From contig JANVCC010000120.1 of NCBI GenBank assembly GCA_025345505.1, forward strand, positions 4,542,113 through 4,606,112: 64,000 nucleotides of DNA, read 5' to 3'. Under the pieces are notes generated by a model. It was not told where the DNA came from and ran no database searches. It was given only the letters and a program-made list of their open reading frames with translations. The DNA comes from Todiramphus chloris collaris. Taxonomy: Eukaryota; Chordata; Aves; Coraciiformes; Alcedinidae. A program made the translations under genes and the position numbers. This document shows, in pieces, positions 21,901 to 32,429 of the stretch (position 1 is its first letter; each line of letters starts with the position of its first letter).

Positions 21901-23969
21901 TATTTCTGTCTTATAGAAATCATGACTATGGTTCCAGACATGATGAAGAAAATCTGTTGGTAATTAAGGGACTTGCGGGCGATAGCTGCTGTGCATTTAA
22001 TTAAGGGAGGGAGAAACTTGAGCAGCTTAAACTGAACTTGACTTTCAGTTGTTATGGTGTGTTAATCTGATTGATGGTAAATACAGAGCTGTGATAAGTG
22101 TTGGATCGATCAGATGCTGCTGTTTCAAATAGAAGTAAATTTACTAAGGGTTTGAGACGAATGGTACAGGCATCCCTTTCATAATATATGCAATATATTC
22201 CAGATATTGAGAGAGTACAGAAGAAGAGGCCTGCATCACTTGCAGATAAGTTTATTGTCATTATCCAAAGCTCTGCAGGATGGATGTGCAGAACTTCGTG
22301 CGACTTGTTCCACCGCTGCACTTCATTGTGTGGCAGCCCATGATTTGATTGTTTAATCCTTTTAAAAACTGTAACTGGGGTGTGGATATCAGGTCACGTG
22401 TGAATTGGCAACATCACATTGATAAACATACTGAATGCTTTTCAAATTGAGTTCAACATTGATCTGTTTTGCATATTTAGTAGCTTTTACAGCTACTTTT
22501 GATGTAAATAATGTGAAACAACTCTCCCAGACAGTTTATACTCTCTAGTAACTGCCTTAACTTCCACAGAATAACATGGCCTTCCACTTAAGCTGTGTGT
22601 GCTCTTATCTAGCAACCCAGAAGACTTGCAGAAGACATGACCAAGAGTGGAGTGGAGCGGGCAGCTGTACAGAGAAGCATTTCTTTCAGTCCTAATGTAA
22701 GTGTGACTTCCCAAGACTTCCAGTACTTCAGACTTCCTGTGTCAGGCTTTCCCCAGCACCAGCTGCCAAATAAAGATCTTAGTAACAAGTTGAATTTAAT
22801 GGTTTGAGAATGACTTTCCTGGAGGAGTTAGATCAGTGCTTGAGCAGCAGTGCACTGCAAATACACTGCAGTGGTGTGTTTAGAATCATAGAATGGACAG
22901 GGTTGGAAGGGACCTTAAAGCTCACCCAGTTCCAGCCCCCCTGCCATGGGCAGGGACACCTCCCACTAGAGCAGGTTGCTCACAGCCCCAGCCAGCCTGG
23001 GCTTCAAAACTGCCAAGGATGGGGCTTCCACCACCTCTCTGGGCAGCCTGGTCCAGTGTCTCACCCCTGTCATGGGGAAGAAATTCTTCCTAATGTCCAA
23101 CCTGAATTGACCTCTCTCTAGTTTTAATCCATCCCCTCCAGTCCTATCACTGCCCCACAGCCTAAAAAGCCCCTCCCCAGCTTTCTTGTAGCCCCCTTCA
23201 GATACTGGAAGGTTGGAAGAGATCCTTAAGATCGCCAAGTCTCAACTGTTGCCCCAGTACTGGGGTCACCACTGACCCCTGTCCCTCAGCACCACAGCTC
23301 CATGGCTTGGAAACCCCTCCAGGGATCACGGGGACTCCACCCCTGCCCTGGGCAGCCTGGCACAGCCCTGGACAACCCTTGTGGGGAGGAATTTGTTCCT
23401 CAACCTAAACCTTCCCTGGTGAGGCTATTTCCTCTTGCCCTGTCGCTTGTTACATGGGAGAAGAGACTGACCCCCACAAAGAAAGAACTATGTATTGAAT
23501 TCACAGAAAATAAGAGAATTGGTTATCAAGTGCAGATGAATCTCACACCTGTACTGCTGAATCCCAGTACTGTACCGTAGGCCCAGAACTGGTTACATCA
23601 GCACTTAATTCACCTGGATGTAATTTAATAATGCAGAACTACAGAAAAAGCAACTACCCTGAATCATCAATGAAATCTAAGATGACACTGGTGTTACCAG
23701 TCCAGACATACCCCTGTGAAGAGGGCAGGTCTTGGCACACCCTTTTCATTCTTGCATTTTTAAAGGGAATTTTCTTTTTCCAGAACACAATGGCAAAGCC
23801 TGTGCTGCAGAAGCCGGCAAGCAATGTGGTTAAAGAACCAGCAGTTCCTGTGGCAAGAGAAGATGACAGAAAGGGAAGTCCCTATGGGCAATGGGTTCCT
23901 GTCAAGAAGGAGGAGAAGAAAACATTTTTAAACTTCTCACCTAAAAGTGCTCCATTCCGGGCACGCTAG
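18943..23969 (+). CDS. RSRP1: Arginine/serine-rich protein 1 (RSRP1), 6 exons, 399 aa (or 339 aa from an internal ATG)
   Basis: Exons are 18943-19031, 19208-19263, 20288-20917, 21261-21415, 22613-22696 and 23784-23969 (1,200 nt, phases consistent, GT-AG introns). The core in exon 3 is an RS domain dense in SRSRSRS and RSYSRSRSR words, then [20 protein letters not shown]. Exon 4 reads [17 protein letters not shown], exon 5 QRSISFSPN, and exon 6 SPYGQWVPV near the end; all are hallmarks of RSRP1 (C1orf63). RS domains act in pre-mRNA splicing by phosphorylation-controlled contacts in the nucleus; the exact role of RSRP1 is little known. Start choice: the first ATG (18,943) has G at -3 and G at +4, and its frame stays open through exons 1-3. 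The ATG at 20,323 is also in good context and would give 339 aa. The human protein (about 290 aa) has no clear match to the extension. The stop is TAG at 23,967. Neighbours are TMEM50A (head-to-head) and SYF2 (tail-to-tail). Confidence 0.93.
21917..21959 (+). other. Candidate poison exon in RSRP1 intron 4
   Basis: A good acceptor (TATTTCTGTCTTATAG) ends at 21,916, and a GTAATT donor begins at 21,960. The 43-nt exon between them is not a multiple of three. Joined to exon 4 in phase 0 it reads AAA TCA TGA, an immediate stop. Many SR-type genes control their own level through such exons; that this one is used is inference. Confidence 0.3.
22880..23208 (-). mobile_element. CR1 fragment in RSRP1 intron 5
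   Basis: The tail AGAATCATAGAATGGACAGG is followed by the full set of CR1 3' landmarks, with the CCATGGGCAGGGACACCTCC block. It is closely similar to the copies at 17,123 and 59,358. It lies antisense to RSRP1 and ends where a second CR1 piece begins. Confidence 0.95.
23209..23475 (-). mobile_element. Second, older CR1 fragment abutting the previous one
   Basis: It begins GGTTGGAAGAGATCCTTAAG and runs through CCCTCCAGGGATCACGGGGA, CCTGGGCAGCCTGGCACAG, GAGGAATTTGTTCCTCAACC and CTCTTGCCCTGTCGCTTG. The block order is that of CR1, but the wording differs from its left neighbour, so it is a different subfamily. The younger copy may have inserted into the older one. It lies antisense to RSRP1. Confidence 0.85.
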
Positions 23970-24288
23970 CGTGGTATTCCCGCTGTCTGCAACTGCAGCA
24001 TTTCATGTACTTCAGTAGTGAGATCTGGAATTTTCTGATCGGCTTGAAGACTTGTTAATACTGAGTATTTATTTTGAAATCTTAATTTTTGGAGTCTTAG
24101 GTTTCTCTTTCAGATCTAGAGCACAGTGATCCAGAAGCCACAGGTGGGAATCTTGTGTATATTTGTAAATATTTTGTATTGCTTTAATGGACTAGAACTT
24201 CCAGGTGGGTAACTTTTTCTAAACCCTAGTTCAGTAGCTGTTATTTTCAACACTTGATTTACATGGTGTATCTGTTTAATTCAAGTCT

Positions 24289-24294
24289 AATAAA
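24289..24294 (+). terminator. RSRP1 poly(A) signal
   Basis: A canonical AATAAA lies 320 bases after the RSRP1 stop codon, followed within 20 bases by a T-rich stretch and then GT-rich sequence. No competing hexamer lies between the stop and this point. Confidence 0.75.
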
Positions 24295-24785
24295 GTTTAG
24301 TTTTTCCACTGGCTTCTGTCTCAAGTGTTAAAGGCTGCTTGTGTAAGGGGGTGAGCACAGGGGGAGGGTGGGGGAGGTTGCTGTAACTTGAGAGCTCCAG
24401 AGCTTGGCTCCACAAGGAACAGGAGCAGAGCAAATCATGGGCTGTTGGGGTTAAACTCATTTTGTAAAAATAAAGGGCAAGCAAAATAAACTGGCTTTGG
24501 CTCCTCTGAAGTTCTTAAAGCAGCTTAAATCACCAAGATGAGGCTTGCACATTCAACAAGGATTGTGTGGTGTGGTCAAAGTTCAATGCCCCAGTTTGTC
24601 CCTGGGCCTGCCCTCTGGTGGGGTAGAAGGGGCAGTGGGACAGCCCACCAGGGGAACTGACAGGCATCTGGGGTGGCTTCTTTGTCACAGAAAGGTCACA
24701 TGCTTGGGAGATGGGAGAATGCTCAAGGACCACACATTTTAGGGGACTTCCTGGGTCTCAAGGTACTGAGGAAGGAAGACAAAGC

Positions 24786-24791
24786 TTTATT
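24786..24791 (-). terminator. SYF2 poly(A) signal (minus strand)
   Basis: TTTATT on the plus strand reads AATAAA on the minus strand, about 240 bases after the SYF2 stop codon. With the RSRP1 signal at 24,289 it leaves about 490 bases between convergent 3' ends. Confidence 0.65.
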
Positions 24792-25027
24792 CTAAAGGAA
24801 GTGAACCTGAAACTCTTAACAAGCTGGTTACTACACAAGTGAAAGCCAGGTACAGCTGAAGCTGTTGTGCAAATTCCTTCTATTACATCAGAACAGCTTT
24901 TACAAATGACTTAACCATGTTTACAAAGTATTTTTGATACAACTAAAAATCACCTGCTATAATCTCTAACAAACATTAACAGCTGCGAGGAGGGGGGGTG
25001 GCACCGTGCTCTGCCTGAGGTGACAAC

Positions 25028-27706
25028 TCAGACAGCTGTTCCCCTCTCCAAGTTCTGCTTGATCTCGGCCGTGTACTTGCCGTAGAACCTCTCTGCCTTC
25101 TTGTTGAACTTGGCGTTCCTCTCGTTAATGTAGTCGATGTCGGCGTCGTCGTTGTAGGGCCGGCGGCGGCTGTATTTCTCCCTCTTTTCAATCCTGCCAG
25201 ACAAAGGGCAGAGTTTGAGGAGCTGTGGGTGGATCCTGGGGGTTTGGTTACACAGAGCTGCTCTACAGCCCGCCGTTCTTTGGTTTATCTTAACGTTTAC
25301 TTACTGTTTTTCAAGATCTGCCACCATTCTGTCAACCCCTTCCTTAGATGGCACGTGAGTTCCATGGAGGAGGCTGTCGGACGTGGGATACAGCGCTTCA
25401 CCGCTGGACAAGAGCAACAGACAGCAGTTCACACAACGGTACCCCCTGGTTGACCTCATTAATGTTTATAAACACATAAGGGGAGAGTGTTGGGAGGATG
25501 GAGCCAGGCTCTGCTCTGTTATGCCCAATGACAGGACAAGGGGCAACAGGTCCAAGCTGGAGCATAAGAGGTTCCACAGAAACATAAGGAAAAACTTATC
25601 ATTGAGGGTGTGAGAGCCTGGCCCAGGCTGCCCAGAGGGGTTGTGGAGTCTCCTTCTCTGGAGACATTTAAAACCCGCCTGGACACATTCCTGCGTTGCC
25701 TGCTCTGGCAGGGGCGATGATCTTTCAAGGGTCCTTCCAACACTTAACATTCTGTCATTCTGCTTTGGGATCTCATGGCTTTGGTTTGATTCTTAATTAA
25801 CAGTTCAAAGCATTTAACTCTTCTTGAACTGTGCGAGTCAAAGGTTCAGGTGGGAACACGGTGATGTAAAAACACACTCTTAATTATTTTAAGATGTTAG
25901 CACATGCCTACGAAAGATCCAGAAACCCACTGGAATTCTAAACCCATCTGAATGAAAACTTGGCAAATTCTTGTCTGTCCTTAAACTGTGCCAGGCTGCT
26001 TAAAAAAACCTCAAAACTTCTGAGAAACAAGAGTCATCTACTCACCTCTCAATATAATCTAATTAAGATATTTCTCCAGATTCAGTAATACCCATTTGGG
26101 AGAACCTCATCGATGACACCACTGCCCCTCATCAAAAGGAGGGAGCACAGAGCAGATCATCAGAGTGCTCGTTATAAATCAAGTTCGACTAATTAATATT
26201 GGAAATATATAAGAATATGCACATGCTGAAAGAATTGGTTTAAGTCCTCGATGTTTGCTATAATTTAGAAATACCACAGCCAGTATCAGATGACCGAAAC
26301 ACTGAAGTCTCACTTACTACTGCTCCTTCAGCCTCTCGTACTGCTCCAGGTCAGGTTTGATCTGCCGGGTCAGCCGCTGGTACTGGCGCAGCTGAGCGGC
26401 CGCGTAGTCTTGGGGAGAAAACCAATTAGGTTAAAGTTTAGGTGAAGGTTTAGGCCTAGGTGAAGGGGTTTATTTCATGGTTCAGTTTGCAGCTGAAACA
26501 CCAACACGGGTGTTCATTATGAACATGGTCAATTACGTAGCTAAACCATCACCTGAAAATCCTAGATCTGGATTTTTCCTCTTCTTTTTCCTTTCCCATC
26601 TCTCGGCATCCTCAGCGCTGATCTCCAGCAGTTTAACCCGCTCGTAGTCTTCTCCCCTGGCTGCACATTCCTAACAGCACAAAGAGCACGTTGGTTTTGA
26701 CAGTAAGATAGCTGCCAAGCATCAAACTTCATTAGAACTACCTACATTGGCCCAGTCACCCTCTAGAGCAGAAATTCAGATAATACCTAATTTATATAAT
26801 ATAGATAATACCTAATTTAGATAATCAGGAGTCTAATTACAAGATAGATGTTTGGAGGTAACCTCTGTATAAGCTCCCAAGGCTGTATAGCCACCCAAAG
26901 GGGTCTCGATGTCACTGCAAGCCCTGGGACTGCAGCTCAGCTAGGTTAGGGGAAGTTCTGTTTACCTTCTTCTTTTCCTCCACCTTCAGCTGCCACTCCA
27001 GCCGAGCTTTTTTGGCTTCCCAGTTTGCTGGCAATTTAAGTCTTTTATCCTCTTCCACCACTTCTTGATGGTTAAGCTTGCGAGCCTCGTTCTAGGAACA
27101 AACCGGTTTGTTACGCGTGGTGACAACCACAGGAACGACAAAAACAGATGGGCGGGGCCCATCCCGGAAGGGACCCAGGCCCCTGGTCACCACGCAAAAC
27201 GCTGCGTGTGGTGAAGGCTAAAGACACGGCCACCCGCCTGTGCCCCAGGGGGATGAGACAGGACGCAGGCCGCCAACGCGACGGGATCAGCGAACCGGTG
27301 GCACAGCCTCCCCAGGACCCCCGGGCCACGGCCCACCTGCGCCCCAACTGGGCCGTGCAACCCCCCGCTGCCCCTTCCGCGCTGCTTCCCCGCGGATCAG
27401 CGGCAGCTCTGGCAGGAACCGGTCCCGCTCCGCCACGTACCCGCTTCATGTGGAGCTCGCGGAACTTGCGCAGCCGCTCCTCCCGCTTCTGCGCTGCCGC
27501 CGCCGCCGTTGTGCTAGGCCGCGCCTCGTCCTCCGAGCCCGAGGAGCCCTGAAACAACCCAGACGCTCAGCCACCGGCACCGAGATGGAGCCAGGAAACG
27601 CCCCTTCTTCCCCTCCGCCACCTCCCCCCCTCCTCCGCCGCCACCTCACCCCGCCATCGGCATCGGGAGTCCCCAAACTGCCCAGCGCCGACAAGGCCGC
27701 CGCCAT
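25028..27706 (-). CDS. SYF2: Pre-mRNA-splicing factor SYF2, 7 coding exons, 254 aa
   Basis: Coding exons on the minus strand are 27706-27650, 27548-27441, 27091-26966, 26670-26553, 26408-26318, 25403-25305 and 25193-25028. They sum to 765 nt with consistent phases and GT-AG introns. The protein begins [19 protein letters not shown], then an acidic/alanine-rich stretch and [16 protein letters not shown]. It continues with [16 protein letters not shown], an [16 protein letters not shown] segment and [10 protein letters not shown], and ends [10 protein letters not shown], all diagnostic of SYF2 (human 243 aa). SYF2 is a mostly helical, charged nuclear protein of the active spliceosome, bound with the NineTeen-related SYF1/CRNKL1 arch, and also known as the cyclin-D-binding partner p29. 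The most variable part is the N-terminus, as usual in the family. Intron 5 (between 26,318 and 25,403) carries a CR1 copy. The promoter is the CpG island at 27,150-28,060. Confidence 0.96.
25451..25762 (+). mobile_element. CR1 fragment in SYF2 intron 5
   Basis: The blocks occur in CR1 sense order on the plus strand: TCATTAATGTTTATAAACAC, GGACAAGGGGCAACAGG, CCTGGCCCAGGCTGCCCAG, GTCCTTCCAACACTTAACA and a decayed CATTCTGTCATTCTG tail on the right. It is antisense to SYF2 and more diverged than the copies at 17,123 or 22,880. Confidence 0.9.
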
Positions 27707-28060
27707 CGCTGACGACAAACGCTTCCGCTTCCGCCCTCCCTCGCGCTCGGCCGGAGGAAGTGACGCGAGGCTCGGGCGCCCCCCAGCGGGCGGGAGGTGC
27801 TGCCGCTTTCCCCTGCGGCTGCTCGGGCGGAGCGGGGCCCGCGGGGCTCTCTCACCGGCCCGCCCGGAGCTCCCTGCCGGCCTCCGGTAGCGGGCTGCGG
27901 CGCGACGGCCGCCGGGCGCCTCTCCCGTCTCCGGTGCTCGGTTCCCAGCCAGCCCCCGCAGCCCCGGTGCAGCGAGTCCCGCTGAGGGGGCTCCGGCCCC
28001 ACGGGGAGCCTGGGCCGCCGTCTCTCTGCCGGGTGCTGCACGGGCCGTTTGGGCCTGGGC
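27150..28060. promoter_or_regulatory. CpG-island promoter of SYF2
   Basis: The stretch is CpG-rich and spans SYF2 exons 1 and 2 and about 350 bases upstream of the ATG. GCTTCCGCTTCCGCCC near 27,721 contains ETS-type CTTCCG words, typical of housekeeping promoters, just upstream of the start codon. No second coding gene is evident on the right side, although such islands often fire in both directions. Confidence 0.65.
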
Positions 28061-28185
28061 TTTGGGGGGGGGGGTTGGTTTCCATGAGGAGAAGCCGGTG
28101 GCAGCGGGGACTCCGCTTCCCGCTCTTGGGATTCACCGCCTGGTCTCTGCACCTCGGGCAGCCATTTGTAAACTGCCCCGGTGCT

Positions 28186-28572
28186 CACAGAATCATTGAG
28201 GTTGGAAGCGGCCCTCAGGATCAAGTCCAACCATCTGCTAAATATTGTGAGGACTGCTGACCGTGTCCTGCAGTGCCACGGCTGGGTGGTGTTTGAACCC
28301 CTCCAGGGATGGTGATTCCACCCTTCCCTGGGCAGCCTGTTCCAAGGCCTCACCACTCGCGGTAAAAAATATTGTTCCTAATATCCAACCTAAACCTCCC
28401 CCGGCACAACTGCAGCCCATTTCCTCCTGTCCTATCACTGGTCACCCGGGAGAAGAGACCAACACCCACCACACTCCAACCTCCTGTCAGGCAGCTCGAG
28501 AGAGCAGCGAGGTCTCCTCTCAGCCTCCTCCAGACTGAACAACCCCAGGTCCCTCAGCCACTCCGGACAGTA
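28186..28572 (-). mobile_element. CR1 fragment upstream of SYF2 (minus orientation)
   Basis: It starts CACAGAATCATTGAGGTTGG and continues AAGTCCAACCATCTGC, CCCTCCAGGGATGGTGATTC, CCTGGGCAGCCTGTTCCAAG, CCTAATATCCAACCTAAACC and CACCCGGGAGAAGAGACC. It is of the older subfamily resembling the copy at 23,209. Confidence 0.92.
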
Positions 28573-28645
28573 GTGTCCGCTTGGGCAACCTACAGCAGGT
28601 TTAAGGTGAGTCCGTGGCTCAGCAAACACTGTTAATCAGCCTTCT

Positions 28646-28996
28646 TTGGGGAGACCTTATTGTGGCCTTCCAGTATCTGAAGGGGGCTACAAGAAAGCTG
28701 GGGAGGGACTTTTCAGGCTGTCAGGCAGCGATAGGACTGGAGGGAATGGATCAAAACTAGAGAGAGGTCGATTCAGGTTGGACAGTAAGAGGAATTTCTT
28801 CCCCATGAGGGTGGTGAGACACTGGCCCAGGTTGCCCAGAGAGGTGGTGGAAGCCCCATCCTTGGCAGTGTTGAAGCCCAGGCTGGCTGGGGCTGTGAGC
28901 AACCTGCTCTAGTGGGAGGTGTCCCTGCCCATGGCAGGGGGGTTGGAACTGGGTGAGCTTTAAGGTCCCTTCCAACCCTGACAATTCTATGATTTT
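28646..28996 (+). mobile_element. CR1 fragment (plus orientation), inverted relative to its left neighbour
   Basis: It starts GGGGAGACCTTATTGTGGCC and ends GGTCCCTTCCAACCCTGACA followed by the tail ATTCTATGATTTT. It belongs to the young subfamily of 17,123, 22,880 and 59,358. With the minus-oriented copy ending at 28,572 it forms an inverted pair separated by about 70 bases. Confidence 0.95.
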
Positions 28997-29154
28997 AGGA
29001 TTATTCTTCTTCCGAGCAATCAACGATGTGATGCAAGGAAAGCAAGGAATCAGCACGGGAATCAGCTGAACTTGGCTGTGCCTCAGCTCACCTGGAAGCA
29101 GCAGCAAGATCCAGGGTAGAGCCTGAGAAACCAAACAACAGCATCCCCCTGTCA

Positions 29155-29235
29155 TCGTAGAATCAGTAGAATCACAGAATCCCACGTTGGGAGGGACCTC
29201 AAGGATCATTTGGTCCCACCTTCCCTGGGAGAAGC
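29155..29235 (-). mobile_element. Short CR1 3'-end fragment
   Basis: Only the last part of the element remains. The tail TAGAATCACAGAATCCCACG is followed by GTTGGGAGGGACCTCAAGG and ATCATTTGGTCCCACCTTCC, after which similarity fades. Confidence 0.8.
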
Positions 29236-29239
29236 TCCA

Positions 29240-31335
29240 TCTAGACAAGCTGGCCAAGGATGTGTTTTCTGGTGACGTTTTGAGCTGCAGCTCATGACTT
29301 TCCAGCAGAGGGAAACGCAGCACCAGTGATGGGTGGTGCTTGTGCCACTGGCAGACAGCCCTGGCAAGCGCGAACTATCTCTGTTCTCTTTTAACTTCAC
29401 TTTCTTCCGCTGCCAAACTCTGATGCATGCTGAGTGATTAAAAATATCAAATACAGTGTTACCCGGCAAGGAGTCAAGTCAGAGGGAAGAAGGAAAAAAA
29501 AAAAAAAAGCGAGTGAAGCCAGTGCTGTAAAACTGGGCAGACTGGGGCAAGGAATGGGAGGCAGGCGGCTTTTCTATTGCCCTGCTGACAGTATCTAAAG
29601 GAAAAAAGAAAGAGGATTGTCCTGATGTGGTTTGGTTTTGGGGCATCCCCCCCTTCACCTGCCTTCTCCACATCCTTGTGGCTTGCTGGGAGCTGCTGGA
29701 TTTCCATGCACGCAGCCTGAGCTGCCACCACGCTGGGGACAGGGACCAGTGGGGTGGGAGAGGGGCTGGATTTCTGAACGAAGCATCCGGTGAAGCGGTT
29801 CGATGTTGTTGCGCTGTCAAAATCTGAGTTAGGTGCTCGGGACACAGCTTTACCAACATCTCTCTTCTCTGTCTCCATCTCTACCCTGAGGTCACCCCTT
29901 AGGTCCTGTCCCAACCAGCTCTGAGCCCTTGGCAGCGAGGGGTGTCCCCCAGTCAGGACAGGAGCAAGGAAAAGCTGAGAAACATCTTGCTGCTGCAACC
30001 CCGGCCACGTCCCAGCAAGTCTTGGTGCTTGTAAAGAAGAGCAACAGAATCTGGCCCTGCTCACACACCCTAAGATGGTGCTTTGCTTTGGGGCTGCCTC
30101 CATCTCCCAGTGGGAACTGGTTACTGCACGGGACCAGAGTCCTGGGAGCGGGGTGGGCTCCGAGCAGAGGCTGCCCCAGGTGTCTGCTCTGGGATGTGGT
30201 GGTGGGCACAGCTCAGCTGCAGAGCGGGGCCATCAGCTGCTTGTCTGCTCCTTACCCTTTAATTTAATCACAGGAAGCTGGATGGAGTTTCAGGGTTTGT
30301 GTGGGGCTTTGGCCCAGTTCGGCGGAGTCTCTTTTCCCTCCTTGCTGCCCTAATGCACTTAGAAAATAAACCCGAGAGGTTTTCCTGGCTTCTGTGGATT
30401 TGCTTCTGGGTTCGATGCCAAGTCAGAAAGCCCAGTTCCTGGTGCAGGTGCCGATGGCCTCCCCAGCTCGGGGGTACAGCTGCAGATCCCAACCTGGTCT
30501 GAAAGAGCAGGGACTTCACCCAAAACCGCCTGTGCCAAGGAAGAGGGACTGGTCCTGCGCGGGCTGACAGTGAGTACACGCAGATCTGCTCTTGCTGTCA
30601 CTTACAGTTAATTTATTTTTAGATTAAAGAATGTTTTTATTTCTCATGCGCACAGAATTGGCACCGCTGTTTTTTGGGTCATAGCTGACTCCATTGTCTT
30701 CTCCAGTTATGCCTCCCCTGCAGTGCCGAAATGAAAAATTCCAGTTACATATTGTACAGGGGATGGGAGCTCGGAGGAACTGACTCATCTCGGGTTATAT
30801 TTGTCCTTTTCAAAGGGGAAGATGCTGATCGAAGGGGCGGTGGGGGAGCAGCATCAGTTATCTCCCATCCACTGCGGCAAGCGTGACGCTGTTATCAGGA
30901 GCCCGCAGGGCGAGTGGCCGAGGGCCCCTGTGAAGGCAGCCGGGTGTCCTCTCAGCGTGAGGCTCCTCGGGGTTGAGGCAGGAGGGAAGGGAGGGATTTG
31001 TGTCACTTCTCAGAAAAAATAATTGTGGCCGCAGCACGCCGGAGGCCACGGCACTCTCCCCAGGACGTGAGCCGAACCCCAGCCCCGGGGACGCTTCCCA
31101 CCTGGGAAGGAGGGTGGATGGGGGGGATGAGCCCACGCTGGAGTGGGAGCAGGGTGCTGCTGCGGGCACCCAGCTCGCTCTGTGTGGGCAGAGCTTAAAC
31201 ACAACAGCGGGACACTGGCATGGCTGAGCTGGGGCATCCATCAGTATCTCTTCCCTCAATGCCCACCCTCGCTGCCTCTGTGCCACGGTGCATCCTCCAG
31301 CTGCCAGCCACCTGCGGCTTGAGCTGGGCATGGGG
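29240..31335. other. Intergenic DNA, no gene recognised
   Basis: This is GC-moderate sequence with a 15-A run near 29,493. It has short chance reading frames of skewed composition but no recognisable domain, splice-linked exon set or RNA gene. Confidence 0.5.
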
Positions 31336-31344
31336 GATCTGCAG

Positions 31345-31473
31345 GGCCAGGGTTTGGCCAGTCAGGGCCGGTGTTTGGGCGTGCAGTGCTGCAGTTTGGG
31401 CGTGCAGGGCCAGGGTTTGGGTGGGTAATGCTGGGGTTTGGCCTTTCAGTAGCATGTTTGTGCCATTCAGCGC
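31345..31473. repeat. 21-bp minisatellite, about six degenerate copies
   Basis: Successive 21-base units share a frame of CAGGGCC-x-GTTTGGGCGTG, for example CAGGGCCGGTGTTTGGGCGTG-like and CAGTGCTGCAGTTTGGGCGTG-like units. The period of exactly 21 makes a seven-residue pattern in translation on either strand. That explains why this stretch stays open, without implying a gene. Confidence 0.75.
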
Positions 31474-31553
31474 CCCAATCCAGACCCGCAAGGCCACAGC
31501 GTGCACCCGCACAGCCGCGGGTCAGCACCGCGGGCACCTTGCTCTGGGTGTGG

Positions 31554-31619
31554 GTGCCGCTGGGGAGGGCAGAAGGTGCCACTGGGGAGGGCAGATGGTG
31601 CTGCTGGGGAGTGCAGACG
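31554..31619. repeat. 22-bp tandem repeat, three copies
   Basis: Three consecutive 22-base units are built on TGCCxCTGGGGAGGGCAGAxGG (positions 31,554, 31,576 and 31,598), differing by a few substitutions. They lie just right of the 21-bp minisatellite. Confidence 0.8.
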
Positions 31620-32429
31620 ATGCCACCATGCTCTGCTGCGGCCAAGGATGGTGGCCCCTCTCCCCTCGGAGAGCTCAGCCCTCCGCAGCCGCCGCGTGTC
31701 GCTTCGGTGCCGTCCCATGCGACCTCTGCCACATGGGCTTCTTGCGTGTCAGGAGGGAGCCGGGAGCGTGCTGGGGGATGCGATAAGGGCCCGGCATGCG
31801 GTGGCGTGAGTACAGAGCTCTCCTGCGCCGTCCCAGCAGCTGCAGGAGCCGCTTCCACTTCCTGCCCGGCCCTGCCTGTGCCTGCGCTCAGCTCCATGCT
31901 GTTCAACAGCTGCCGAGCTCCATCCTGTTTCGTGATGAAAGGTGCTTTAGAAGCGGAAGAAAGTTATGATGATCGGGAGGAATCGTGTACAGGCAGGGCT
32001 GCAGACACGGCGAGGCTGCGCTTCATCCCCGTCCCAGCGCTTGGGCTGGGTGGTGGCGGTGGGGGGATGGACGTTCTCAGCCAGGCAGGGCTGTGGGGAC
32101 CCTTCCCCACCTCCTCTCGCGGGGCTGAGCGTGGGTGGCACGTGCGGGCTTGGCTCGCTCGCTGCAGTGCCACCCAGCCCTGTACCCACAGTGGGGAATC
32201 TCAGACCAGGGGCCAAATCTCCTTTGTCACCGGGGTGAAAACTGGGTGCAGGGAAAGAGACAGTGCCCAGGATGCCCACATGGGTGGCAGGCCCGGGGCT
32301 GGGACTGGTGGGGTGCTGGGGTTGGCCACACTGGGAAGCCCTTTGCAAGCAGAAGTGCTGGTTTGGGTAATGAAGAAGAAAACCAGACCTAAAACTTGGA
32401 TAGGACCAAATCAAACTTCCAGTAACCCA

